The notes under the pieces: generated by a model
What the model was told of the DNA's origin: nothing
Database searches by the model: none
Seen by the model: the letters and a program-made list of their open reading frames with translations, nothing else
Translations under genes and position numbers: made by a program
NCBI GenBank assembly: GCA_000467935.1
Contig: KI259834.1
Span: forward strand, 1 to 64,000
Direction of reading: 5' to 3'
DNA: 64,000 bases
From: Peptostreptococcaceae bacterium oral taxon 113 str. W5053
Lineage (GTDB): Bacteria > Bacillota > Clostridia > Tissierellales > Peptoniphilaceae
Shown here: positions 15,836-24,493 of the stretch, piece by piece
How positions within the stretch are numbered: the stretch's first letter is position 1
Layout: every line of letters begins with the position of its first letter

Positions 15836-17743
15836 ATGGAAGATAACAAACGACATTATGGAGCTCAAGACATTCAAGTTTTGGAAGGATTAGAACCGGT
15901 TCGAAAAAGACCTGGAATGTATATTGGGTCTACAGGAACAAAGGGATTTCATCATTTGGTTTATGAAGTTGTGGATAATAGTATTGATGAAGCGCTTGCC
16001 GGTGTATGTGATACTATTAATGTAATTATTTATAAAGATGGTTCGGTAAGTATTGAAGATAACGGAAGCGGTATTCCCGTAGAAATTCATCCTCAAACAG
16101 GAAAATCCACATTGGAAACAGTATTAACTATTCTCCATGCCGGAGGAAAATTTAATAATGGTGCTTATAAAGTTTCAGGAGGACTTCATGGTGTTGGTGT
16201 CAGTGTTGTTAATGCCCTTTCTGAAAAATTGATAGCTACGGTTAAAAGAGAAGGGAAAATTTATCAACAGACTTTTTCTGAAGGAAAACCAGTTAGTGAA
16301 TTGGAAAATATAGGAAAAACAAATCAAACGGGAACAAAAATTCATTTTTGGCCAGATGAAAAGATTTTTGATAAAGGATTGTTTTTTGAATGGGAAGTAT
16401 TAGAATTACGATTTAGAGAAATGGCATTTTTAAATCATGTAGTGACTATTACTTTGGAAGATCATAGAATCAATAAAAAAGAAATATTTCATTATGAGGG
16501 TGGAATTAAGTCTTTTGTAGAATATATTAACCGTAAAAAAACACCGATACATTCTAAGGTTATTTTTTTTGAAGAGACAAAAGATGGAGTTAATGTTCAA
16601 GTAGCTTTACAATATAATGACGGATATTCAGAAACGGTTCTTACTTTTGCCAATAATATTCATACGATTGAAGGTGGATATCATCTTATCGGTTTTCGAA
16701 GTGCATTGACCAGAAGCATTAATGATTACGCACGTAAATTTAATCTGATTAAAGAAAAAGAACAAAACTTAATGGGAGAAGATGTTCGAGAAGGTCTTGC
16801 AGCGGTTATCAGTGTCAAGCTTCCAAATCCTCAATTTGAAGGACAAACTAAAGGTAAATTGGGAAATAGTGAAATACAAGGAATAGTTCAATCTGCATTC
16901 AATGACAATTTTTCATCATTTTTGGAAGAAAATCCTAATGTGGCTAAGGAAATTATTCTTAAGTCATTAAAAGCAGCTCGTGCAAGAGAAGCGGCTAAAA
17001 AAGCTAGACAGACGATTCGAAGTAGTAATATGCTGGAAAATACAAGTTTACCCGGAAAATTAGCTGATTGTACTTCCTCGGATATCAATGAAACGGAAAT
17101 TTATTTAGTCGAAGGGGATTCTGCAGGTGGAAGTGCAAAAAGCGGAAGAGATCGAAACTTTCAAGCAATTCTTCCTTTAAGAGGAAAAATTATGAATGTA
17201 GAAAAGTCTCGTTTGGATAAAATACTGGGTTATGAGGAAATTCGTTCTATGATTACCGCTTTTGGAACGGGTATCGGAGAAGATTTCAATCTGAATACTT
17301 TGCGTTACGGTAAAATTATTATTATGACCGATGCGGACGTAGATGGAGCTCATATTCGAACATTACTTTTAACTTTCTTCTATCGTTACATGAGACCGTT
17401 AATTGATGCAGGACATGTGTACATTGCTCAACCGCCATTATTCCATATCGTCAAGAATAAAAAAGATTATTATGCTTATGGAGATGATGAGTTAGAAGAT
17501 TTATTACAAAAAATAGGAAGAACGAATTATAATGTTTCTCGCTATAAAGGTCTTGGAGAGATGGATGCGGAACAACTTTGGGAAACAACTATGGATCCGG
17601 AACGAAGGATTCTTTTAAAAGTTCATGTGGAAGAAGATATTACTTCCGATGAAACTTTTACCGTGTTAATGGGAGATAAGGTAGAACCTAGAAGACAATT
17701 TATTGAAGAAAATGCAAAATATGCTGAAAACATTGACGCATAA
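15836..17743 (+). CDS. gyrB: DNA gyrase subunit B
   Basis: 635-residue ATPase subunit. The GHKL ATP-binding motifs VVDNSIDEALAG (about 44-55), DNGSGIPVEIHP and GGLHGVGVSVVNALS are intact, as are the TOPRIM motifs EGDSAGGSAKSGRDR (about 424-438) and DADVDGAHIRTLL (about 499-511). It is paired with gyrA 14 bases downstream. Length and the GyrB-type tail argue for gyrase rather than ParE. Confidence 0.97.
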   Translation: MEDNKRHYGAQDIQVLEGLEPVRKRPGMYIGSTGTKGFHHLVYEVVDNSIDEALAGVCDTINVIIYKDGSVSIEDNGSGIPVEIHPQTGKSTLETVLTILHAGGKFNNGAYKVSGGLHGVGVSVVNALSEKLIATVKREGKIYQQTFSEGKPVSELENIGKTNQTGTKIHFWPDEKIFDKGLFFEWEVLELRFREMAFLNHVVTITLEDHRINKKEIFHYEGGIKSFVEYINRKKTPIHSKVIFFEETKDGVNVQVALQYNDGYSETVLTFANNIHTIEGGYHLIGFRSALTRSINDYARKFNLIKEKEQNLMGEDVREGLAAVISVKLPNPQFEGQTKGKLGNSEIQGIVQSAFNDNFSSFLEENPNVAKEIILKSLKAARAREAAKKARQTIRSSNMLENTSLPGKLADCTSSDINETEIYLVEGDSAGGSAKSGRDRNFQAILPLRGKIMNVEKSRLDKILGYEEIRSMITAFGTGIGEDFNLNTLRYGKIIIMTDADVDGAHIRTLLLTFFYRYMRPLIDAGHVYIAQPPLFHIVKNKKDYYAYGDDELEDLLQKIGRTNYNVSRYKGLGEMDAEQLWETTMDPERRILLKVHVEEDITSDETFTVLMGDKVEPRRQFIEENAKYAENIDA

Positions 17744-17757
17744 GGAGGAATAAAAAA

Positions 17758-20190
17758 ATGGATGATATGAAACAAGTTTTGCCGGTGGATATTGAAGAAG
17801 TAATGAAAAAATCCTATTTGGAATACTCCATGAGCGTTATTGTAGCACGTGCATTACCGGATGTTAGAGACGGATTAAAACCGGTTCATCGTAGAATTTT
17901 GTTTGGAATGAGTGAATTGAATTTAACACCGGATAAACCTTATCGTAAATCTGCTCGTTTGGTTGGAGATGTATTAGGTAAATTTCATCCTCATTCAGAT
18001 ACGGCCGTTTATGATGCTATGGTTCGTATGGCTCAAGATTTTAATATGCGTTATCCTTTAGCGGATGGTCACGGAAACTTCGGTTCTTTGGACGGAGACG
18101 GGGCGGCAGCTATGCGTTATACAGAAGTTCGTATGTCCAAATTGGCATTGGAAATGCTTCGAGACATAAAAAAAGAAACCGTAGATTTTAAATGGAATTT
18201 TGATGAAAGTGAAAAAGAACCGGTAGTATTACCAGCTCGCTTTCCTAATTTATTGGTTAATGGATCTTCAGGTATTGCTGTAGGTATGGCTACAAATATG
18301 GCACCACATAATTTACGAGAAATTATTGATGGCTGTATAATGATGATTGATAATGAAGAAGTTAGTATTGATGAATTAATGACTAAAATTAAAGGTCCCG
18401 ATTTTCCAACGGGTGCTATGATTATGGGTAAAGAAGGGATTCGAAAAGCTTATCAAAGCGGTCGTGGAAAATTGAAAATTCGTGCAGTGGCAAATATTGA
18501 AGAACATAATAATCGTAATCGTATTATTGTTTCAGAGATTCCATATCAAGTAAACAAATCCAATTTGGTTGTTAAAATTGCAGAATGTGTTAAAAATAAA
18601 CAAATTGAAGGAATTTCTAATTTAAGAGATGAATCAAATCGTGAAGGAATAAGAATTGTTATTGAATTAAAAAGGGATGCCAATCCTCAAGTGGTTTTAA
18701 ATAAACTTTATAAATACACACAGATGCAAATTACCTTTGGTATTATCAATTTGGCTTTAGTCGGAGGAGAGCCTAAATGTTTAAATTTGAGAGAATTGAT
18801 TTCCCATTATTTAAATCATCAAGTGGAAATTATCACTCGTCGAACTTGTTTTGATTTGGATAAAGATGAAAAAAGAGCTCATATTGTTGAAGGTTTATTA
18901 ATTGCTCAAGAACACATTGACGAAATTATTAAAATCATTCGAAATTCTAAAGATGATAAAGAATCCAAACCTAAATTAATGGTTCAATTCGGTCTTACTG
19001 AAATTCAAGCTACAGCAATTTTAGATATGCAACTTCGTCGTCTCAGCGGTATGGAACGAAATAAATTGGAATCAGAATATGCTGACCTGGTTAAAGAAAT
19101 CAACTACTTTAAAGAAATTCTCTCTAATCATCATCTGCTAATGTCTATTATTAAAGATGAATTACTGGAAATTCGTGAAAATTATGGAGATGCTCGTCGT
19201 ACACAGATTAAACCTGCCGTGGGAGAAATTGATATTATTGAATTAATAAAAGAAGAAGACGTGTTAATTACTTTAACACGAGGAGGTTATATTAAACGAA
19301 TTCCAACAAATGTATATAAAAAACAAAATCGAGGCGGAAAAGGAATTATTGGAATGACCACTCGTAGTGAAGATTATGTAGATACACTTTTTGTAAGCTC
19401 AACTCATGATATGATTTTATTTTTCACGAATAAAGGAAAAGTTTATAGTCAATTTGCTTATGAAATTCCGGAAGGAAGTCGTACAGCAAAAGGACAAGCG
19501 ATTATTAATTTATTACATTTGGAAGAAGGGGAAAAAGTCAATGCAGTTTTTCCGGTTCAAGAATATGATGCTGAAAGTTGCTTAACTTTTGCAACAAAAA
19601 AGGGAATGATTAAACGTACTTTAGTTAGTGAATATGAAAATATTCGTAAAAACGGTATTGTAGCTATAAAGTTGGTTGATGACGATGAATTGATTAGCGT
19701 CAAAATGACCGATGAAAAAGATAAAGCGATTTTCATTACACAACAGGGAATGGGTATTGCATTTCCTTTGAAAAAAGTTCGTATTATGGGACGTGCTACT
19801 CAAGGAGTAAGAGGTATTACTCTTCGAGAAGAGGATAATGTGGTTTCTTTTGAAATTTTAGAAAAGGATAAAGATGTTCTTATCGTCAGTGAATACGGTT
19901 TTGGTAAGAGAACTTCCGCCGAACAATATACTATTCAGAATCGTGGGGGTAAGGGAGTTTATACTTATAAGATTACACCAAAAACGGGCTATGTAGTAGC
20001 TGCTAAAATTGTCAATAATGAAGATGAATTAATTATGATTTCAATGCAAGGAGAAGTTATCCGTTTGGCGGTAAAACAAATTTCTGAACTTGGAAAACGC
20101 ACAAGCGGCGTTAAACTTAAAGATATTAATCGAAACGAAGATAAAATTGTGGCTATTGCAAGATATGTGGAAGAAATAGAGGAGGGTTAA
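17758..20190 (+). CDS. gyrA: DNA gyrase subunit A
   Basis: 810-residue DNA-cleaving subunit, with catalytic Tyr-121 in AAAMRYTEVRMS and the C-terminal beta-pinwheel with the GyrA box-like QNRGGKGV (also QNRGGKGI at the first blade). The quinolone-determining region reads HPHSDTAVYDAMVRM (77-91). Ser-80 stands where E. coli has Gly-81, and Thr-82 where it has Ser-83, while Asp-86 (E. coli Asp-87) is kept. Thr at that place is found naturally in some Gram-positives; whether Ser-80 is ancestral or selected cannot be seen here. Confidence 0.97.
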   Translation: MDDMKQVLPVDIEEVMKKSYLEYSMSVIVARALPDVRDGLKPVHRRILFGMSELNLTPDKPYRKSARLVGDVLGKFHPHSDTAVYDAMVRMAQDFNMRYPLADGHGNFGSLDGDGAAAMRYTEVRMSKLALEMLRDIKKETVDFKWNFDESEKEPVVLPARFPNLLVNGSSGIAVGMATNMAPHNLREIIDGCIMMIDNEEVSIDELMTKIKGPDFPTGAMIMGKEGIRKAYQSGRGKLKIRAVANIEEHNNRNRIIVSEIPYQVNKSNLVVKIAECVKNKQIEGISNLRDESNREGIRIVIELKRDANPQVVLNKLYKYTQMQITFGIINLALVGGEPKCLNLRELISHYLNHQVEIITRRTCFDLDKDEKRAHIVEGLLIAQEHIDEIIKIIRNSKDDKESKPKLMVQFGLTEIQATAILDMQLRRLSGMERNKLESEYADLVKEINYFKEILSNHHLLMSIIKDELLEIRENYGDARRTQIKPAVGEIDIIELIKEEDVLITLTRGGYIKRIPTNVYKKQNRGGKGIIGMTTRSEDYVDTLFVSSTHDMILFFTNKGKVYSQFAYEIPEGSRTAKGQAIINLLHLEEGEKVNAVFPVQEYDAESCLTFATKKGMIKRTLVSEYENIRKNGIVAIKLVDDDELISVKMTDEKDKAIFITQQGMGIAFPLKKVRIMGRATQGVRGITLREEDNVVSFEILEKDKDVLIVSEYGFGKRTSAEQYTIQNRGGKGVYTYKITPKTGYVVAAKIVNNEDELIMISMQGEVIRLAVKQISELGKRTSGVKLKDINRNEDKIVAIARYVEEIEEG

Positions 20191-20191
20191 A

Positions 20192-20518
20192 ATGGCTTTG
20201 AAAATTAATATGCAAGAAAGTGAAGATTTAAAATATTGGATTTTACAACCGGAAGGAGATTTGGATGCATTTTCTTCTCCTTTATTTCAAGAAAAAGTGT
20301 TAAGTCAATTCGTAAGAGATAAAAAAAATATTCATTTAGATGGAGAAAGATTGACCTATATAGATTCTACAGGTCTTGGAGCTTTAATCGGCATTTATAA
20401 AAAATTAAAAGATGAAAATTGTAATTTGATTTTAAAAAATATTAATTCTACTGTTAAAAAGTTATTTACCATTACAGAATTGGATCAAATATTTACCTTT
20501 GAGGAGAGTGAAGCATAA
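20192..20518 (+). CDS. STAS-domain anti-sigma factor antagonist (SpoIIAA/RsbV type)
   Basis: 108 residues, one STAS domain. The phosphorylatable serine lies in YIDSTGLGALIGIY (about 50-63). In this family the unphosphorylated form sequesters the cognate anti-sigma kinase and frees the sigma factor. It starts one base after gyrA and overlaps the next gene by one base (TAATG), so it is co-translated with the regulator pair downstream. Whether the system is SigB-like (stress) or SigF-like is open. Confidence 0.85.
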   Translation: MALKINMQESEDLKYWILQPEGDLDAFSSPLFQEKVLSQFVRDKKNIHLDGERLTYIDSTGLGALIGIYKKLKDENCNLILKNINSTVKKLFTITELDQIFTFEESEA

Positions 20519-20853
20519 TGGATAAAATTATTCTTCAAATTCCGGCAAAACCGGAATATGCTTCTGTTTTAAGATTGACAACAGCCGCTGTAGCAAGTCA
20601 AATTAACGCTTCAATTGAAGATATAGAAGATTTGAGAGTAGCAGTTTCGGAAGCACTTAATAAATTCCTTTTATGTGATTTTGTAACGATAAATATGACT
20701 ATTGAACCTTCAAGAATTGAAGTTCAAATGCTTGTGAATCAAAGTGTGGATATGGATAAAAAAGATATGGGGGCATTAATTCTTTCAAGCTTGATGGATG
20801 AAGTATCCATGGAAGAAAAATCTATTGTCTTAGTCAAAAAATTAAAGGATTAG
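20518..20853 (+). CDS. Anti-sigma factor-like protein (RsbW/SpoIIAB relative), degenerate
   Basis: 111 residues, clearly shorter than typical RsbW/SpoIIAB proteins (about 140-160). The N-terminal half keeps the pattern IEDIEDLRVAVSEALNK, corresponding to the N-box helix of the GHKL kinase fold, but the asparagine spacing differs from the usual EA..NA form. No DxGxG ATP-binding box follows. Position between an STAS protein and a sigma factor supports an anti-sigma role. It may act without phosphorylating its antagonist, or the module may have diverged; this is inference. Confidence 0.65.
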   Translation: MDKIILQIPAKPEYASVLRLTTAAVASQINASIEDIEDLRVAVSEALNKFLLCDFVTINMTIEPSRIEVQMLVNQSVDMDKKDMGALILSSLMDEVSMEEKSIVLVKKLKD

Positions 20854-20856
20854 CTT

Positions 20857-21624
20857 ATGAAAAAAATGGATGAAGAAAAGAGACTTACAGACGAAGAAAT
20901 TAATGAATTGTTTAAAGAATTCGGAAAAACCAAGGATAAAAAGATTCGCGATCTCTTAATTCGAGAACACTTATATATTGCCGAAATTTTAGCAAAAAAG
21001 TATACAAACAAAGGAATTGAATTTGATGATTTATATCAGGTAGCAAGCGTAGGTTTGATCTTGGCGGTAGATCGATTTGAAACGGAACGGGGATATAAAT
21101 TTTCCAGTTTTGCGACACCGACTATTATTGGTGAAATCAAAAAATATTTTCGTGATAAAGGTTGGGTTATTCGTGTGCCAAGACGAATTCAAGAACTTTC
21201 TAAACGAGTCAATAATGCCAAGACTCATTTAAGTCAAACTTTACAGAAATCACCTTCTATTCAAGATATTGCAGAGTATATTGATAGTACTGAGGAAGAA
21301 GTTTTGGAAGCTATGGAGGCCAGTAAAGTATATGCTCCTCAATCTTTGGATGCATCTTTTGAATCATCGGATGATGACAGAGATATTAATTTAACGGATT
21401 TAATTGGAGAAGAAGATGATGCTTTTGAAAAGATTGAAATGCGAGATTTAATCCAACGCGGAATGTCAAAACTCAATGAAGTAGAGAGAAAAATTCTTCA
21501 AGACCGTTATTTTGATAAGAAAACGCAAGTAGCTATATCTAAAGAATTGGGAATTTCTCAAATGACAGTATCTCGTATTGAAAAAAAAATTATCGAAAAA
21601 TTCAGAGAAGAGATGAAAGTATAA
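20857..21624 (+). CDS. RNA polymerase sigma factor, SigB/SigF/SigG family
   Basis: 255 residues. Region 2 is seen as IEFDDLYQVASVGLILAVDR with RGYKFSSFATPTIIGEIK, region 3 as VPRRIQELSKRVNNAK, and region 4 as the helix-turn-helix TQVAISKELGISQMTVSRIE. This is an alternative sigma-70 factor of the stress/sporulation group. The three-gene regulatory set follows gyrA without a visible promoter of its own, so basal expression may come from gyrBA transcription. No sporulation genes lie nearby, so a stress role is the safer guess. Confidence 0.88.
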   Translation: MKKMDEEKRLTDEEINELFKEFGKTKDKKIRDLLIREHLYIAEILAKKYTNKGIEFDDLYQVASVGLILAVDRFETERGYKFSSFATPTIIGEIKKYFRDKGWVIRVPRRIQELSKRVNNAKTHLSQTLQKSPSIQDIAEYIDSTEEEVLEAMEASKVYAPQSLDASFESSDDDRDINLTDLIGEEDDAFEKIEMRDLIQRGMSKLNEVERKILQDRYFDKKTQVAISKELGISQMTVSRIEKKIIEKFREEMKV

Positions 21625-21652
21625 AAAGGTCGGTTCAATATCCGACTTTTTA
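21623..21652 (+). terminator. Terminator after the sigma-factor gene
   Basis: GTCGG/CCGAC stem (21629-21633 with 21642-21646), extended by A and T runs, followed by TTTTTA. It ends the gyrB-gyrA-sigma transcription unit. Confidence 0.82.
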
Positions 21653-21654
21653 CT

Positions 21655-21683
21655 TTGGAAGAGTTTTTAAAATTTGATATAAT
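21655..21683 (+). promoter_or_regulatory. Promoter of the nitroreductase-patB-PAP2 unit
   Basis: TTGGAA (21655-21660) and TATAAT (21678-21683) are spaced by 17 bases, directly after the preceding terminator and about 35 bases before the ATG at 21718. Confidence 0.8.
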
Positions 21684-21717
21684 AAAAACAGATATGGGAA
21701 GCACAGGAGGGAAAAAG

Positions 21718-22284
21718 ATGTTTAAAAAATTAGTGGAAAAAAATCGAAGCATTCGAATTTTCGATGAATCTGTGGAATTATCACAAGAAGATTTTTTGGA
21801 ACTGGTCGATTTAGCAAGATTATCTCCTGCAGGAAGAAATCAACTATCTTTTCGATTTTATTTGGTTAAAGGAGAAGATCTAAAAAAAATATACTCTATG
21901 TTGCATTGGGCGGGCGCTATTCCGGAATGGGAAGGCCCCAAGCCAGGAGAGCGTCCAGGTTCAGTTATTTTAGTAATTACAGAGGATAATACTCTTAGTC
22001 CGTTAAATGCTATAAATATGGGAATTGGAATTCAAAGCATGATGTTGGGAGCTTGTGAAAAAGGATTCGGCGGATGCATTATTCGAGCGATTGATCATAC
22101 AGAAATAAAAAAAGTTTTAAATTAAAAAAAAGGTGTGGTTCAACTGGCTTTAGCTATTGGAAAACCCGTTCAAAAAGTATTTTTAGAGCCTTGGAAAGGT
22201 ACGGCATCGTATTGGATGGATGAAGAAAAAAACAATCATGTCCCAAAACATCCGATCGAAGATTATTTATATGAGGAAGAATAA
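21718..22284 (+). pseudogene. Nitroreductase family protein with an in-frame TAA stop
   Basis: The reading frame starts at ATG 21718 after GGAGG (MFKKLVEKNRSIRIFDE) and is a flavin-dependent nitroreductase: RSIRIFDE at the N-terminus, LARLSPAGRNQLSFRFY as the FMN-binding region. It stops at a TAA (22123-22125), but the same frame continues for 53 more codons as VVQLALAIGKP, VFLEPW and HPIEDYLYEEE, the normal C-terminal part, ending at 22284. Read through the stop, the protein would be 188 residues, typical for the family. A single T-to-A change in a TTA codon, next to an eight-A run, explains it; it could also be a sequencing error. Confidence 0.82.
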
Positions 22285-22287
22285 TAT

Positions 22288-23418
22288 ATGTTTGATTTTA
22301 CAACAATGCCTAAAAGACCTGACTCCAGAAAATGGAAAGCCATGATAGCGGAAGACAAAAACAGTGATTGTTGTCCTTTGACTGTAGCGGATATGGATTT
22401 TTTACATATGCCTCAATTAGGAGAAAATTTGAGAGAGTATTTAAAAACAGGCTCTTTAGGATATGAAAATACCCGAAAATTTTATTATGAAAATATTATT
22501 GAGTGGAATTGGAAACGTCATGGACTAAAATTGGAAAAGGATTGGTTTTTAATTAGTTCCGGTGTTATTCCTTCTATGTTACAAGCTTTATATGCCTTAT
22601 CTGAACCCGGGGACGGTGTTATTGTTTTTACTCCGATTTATCACAATTTTTTTACAATTATAGAGGCGTCCGGTCGAAAACAAGTGCGAATTTCTTTATA
22701 TAAAGACGGAAATATTAATTATGATGCTTTTGAGCAAGCGGCAAAAAGTGAAAAAAATAAAATTTTAATTTTTTGCAATCCTCATAATCCTTTGGGGAAA
22801 GTATGGTTGGAAGAAGATTTAAAACGCATTGCAAAAATATGCGAAGAAAATGAACTTATTATTTTATCCGATGAAATCCATGGAGATATTTTACTGTTTG
22901 GAAGCATCCAGAATTCCTTTCTTAAGATTGAACAAGCGTATAATCGACTTATAGTTTTTACATCAGGAAGTAAAACGTTTAATTTGGGAGGAATGAAGAT
23001 TTCCAATCTTCTCATTCCCAACGCAGAATTAAGAAAAATAATGTCTCATCATCTTCAAAAACAAGGGATGTTTGGCGCCAGCATTATGGATCGATTGGTT
23101 TTGGAATATCTTTATGGTCAAGGAAGTCTTTGGGTGGATGAATTAATATCTCTTTTAGAAAAAAATATACTTAGGACTTGCAGTCAAATTCAAAAAATCG
23201 GATGGCATGCCAAAGCTTCGGAAGCTACGTTTCTTTTATGGATTGACACGGGATTTCGAGGAAGAGAAAAGGAAATTTTAGAAAAAATGCATAAAAAACA
23301 TATTTTCATGACTCCGGGCAGTCAGTTTGGAGTTGAGGGGGAAGGTTTTTTGCGAATGAATGTGGCCTTACCCACAAGAGAGTTAGACTATATTTTAAAT
23401 CGATTGAAGGAAATATAA
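22288..23418 (+). CDS. patB: PatB/MalY-type C-S lyase (cystathionine beta-lyase), PLP-dependent
   Basis: 376-residue fold-type I PLP enzyme. The N-terminal CCPLTVADMDF (about 29-39) and the PLP lysine in SGSKTFNLGGMK (about 229-240) are typical of the MalY/PatB branch, which cleaves cystathionine or cysteine to pyruvate, ammonia and a thiol or H2S. SSGVIPSMLQALYAL and NPHNPLGKVW are the usual cofactor-binding loops. It starts three bases after the nitroreductase frame ends, in the same operon. Confidence 0.92.
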   Translation: MFDFTTMPKRPDSRKWKAMIAEDKNSDCCPLTVADMDFLHMPQLGENLREYLKTGSLGYENTRKFYYENIIEWNWKRHGLKLEKDWFLISSGVIPSMLQALYALSEPGDGVIVFTPIYHNFFTIIEASGRKQVRISLYKDGNINYDAFEQAAKSEKNKILIFCNPHNPLGKVWLEEDLKRIAKICEENELIILSDEIHGDILLFGSIQNSFLKIEQAYNRLIVFTSGSKTFNLGGMKISNLLIPNAELRKIMSHHLQKQGMFGASIMDRLVLEYLYGQGSLWVDELISLLEKNILRTCSQIQKIGWHAKASEATFLLWIDTGFRGREKEILEKMHKKHIFMTPGSQFGVEGEGFLRMNVALPTRELDYILNRLKEI

Positions 23419-23439
23419 AAGATTGACAAGGAGGAAAAA

Positions 23440-23994
23440 ATGGTGACGGAAGCCCTTTTTAATATAGATGTATCTATATTATTTGGCGTAAAAAATATAA
23501 GAACACCTTTTTTAGATGCCTTTTTTTCTATGATTACGCATTTAGGAGATGGAGGTTGGCTTTGGATTGTTTTGGGAGGAATACTTCTCTGTTTTAAAGA
23601 GCATCGGCAAACAGGCTTCATTCTTTTATTCACTCTTGCGGCAGGTTTTTTAATAGGAAATTTAGTTTTAAAAAATTTGATTCATCGGGCAAGACCTTTT
23701 GAATTATTTCCACACATAAAACCTATTATCAATTTACCGACAGATCCTTCTTTTCCGTCCGGACATACTTTAGCTTCTTTTGAAACGGCTTGGATATTAT
23801 TTTGGAATAATAAAAAGTGGGGGATTTTCACTTTTATATTAGCCACCTTCATTGCTTTTAGTCGAATTTATTTACAAGTACATTATTTGACAGATGTTTT
23901 AGGAGGCTTTGTTTTGGCTTTTATCATCGCTAAAGGGATTAATTATTTTGTAGAAGAGAGAAAGGAGAATTATTATGGAAATCAAAGTAAATAA
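23440..23994 (+). CDS. PAP2 family membrane phosphatase
   Basis: 184 residues with several hydrophobic segments. The acid-phosphatase motifs are present in order: KNLIHRARPFE (KxxxxxxRP), FPSGHTLASFE (PSGH) and SRIYLQVHYLTDVLGG (SRxxxxxHxxxD). Such membrane enzymes act on lipid phosphates such as undecaprenyl pyrophosphate or phosphatidylglycerophosphate; the substrate cannot be told. AGGAGG precedes the ATG. The 3' end overlaps the next gene by 20 bases. Confidence 0.92.
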   Translation: MVTEALFNIDVSILFGVKNIRTPFLDAFFSMITHLGDGGWLWIVLGGILLCFKEHRQTGFILLFTLAAGFLIGNLVLKNLIHRARPFELFPHIKPIINLPTDPSFPSGHTLASFETAWILFWNNKKWGIFTFILATFIAFSRIYLQVHYLTDVLGGFVLAFIIAKGINYFVEERKENYYGNQSK

Positions 23995-24412
23995 TTATAA
24001 ATTAAGAATTGACGAAGAAAATTTAGAAAAGATATCTTCAGGAAATAAATTAATCTATTCTCCTCATTGGCAAAATTATCTGGAAGTGGTAGAAAGTAAG
24101 CAATATGCCGGTAAACTCTTTAAAAACTTAGGAATTTCTCCTGCACAGGCAATGGACTTTGCCATGTTAGGAGGAAAAGACGGAAAGATAGAATATTACA
24201 TTATTTATATTTTACCGGGAGAAATTTTGGAAGGTCAGACTTCATGGATAAAAAAGGGAACCGGCTATCAATATCAGGGAGAAATTTTGGACATTTGTGA
24301 AGATATGAAAATCAGTTTTCAAAAAGAGATTTTTAAACTTCCAAATCCCATTGATGCTCCATTATTTCAAATGAATGTATGGATTCATTTACCGTGGATT
24401 TTAGAGGAATAA
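23975..24412 (+). CDS. Conserved-looking protein of unknown function
   Basis: 145 residues, no signal peptide, no membrane segment and no domain I recognise. The sequence is rich in aromatic residues (for example YIIYILPGEILEG and FQMNVWIHLPWI) and looks like a compact beta-rich cytoplasmic protein. It has AAAGGAG before the ATG, overlaps the PAP2 gene by 20 bases and is the last gene of the unit, which supports it being real. Confidence 0.65.
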   Translation: MEIKVNNYKLRIDEENLEKISSGNKLIYSPHWQNYLEVVESKQYAGKLFKNLGISPAQAMDFAMLGGKDGKIEYYIIYILPGEILEGQTSWIKKGTGYQYQGEILDICEDMKISFQKEIFKLPNPIDAPLFQMNVWIHLPWILEE

Positions 24413-24466
24413 AAATCTGATGTGTATCCTCATTACTGCGTGCCCAGTAAAGAGGATACATCGTAT
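24413..24466. terminator. Convergent terminator between the unknown gene and the MBL gene
   Basis: A long imperfect hairpin spans 24419-24462 (GATG..TATCCTC with GAGGATACATC, plus an inner TTACTG/CAGTAA). On the minus strand it is followed closely by ATTTTTATT, so it mainly serves the MBL gene; the plus-strand T content is weaker. Confidence 0.65.
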
Positions 24467-24493
24467 TTATTCAAATGCTTTTTTGTTTTTGAT

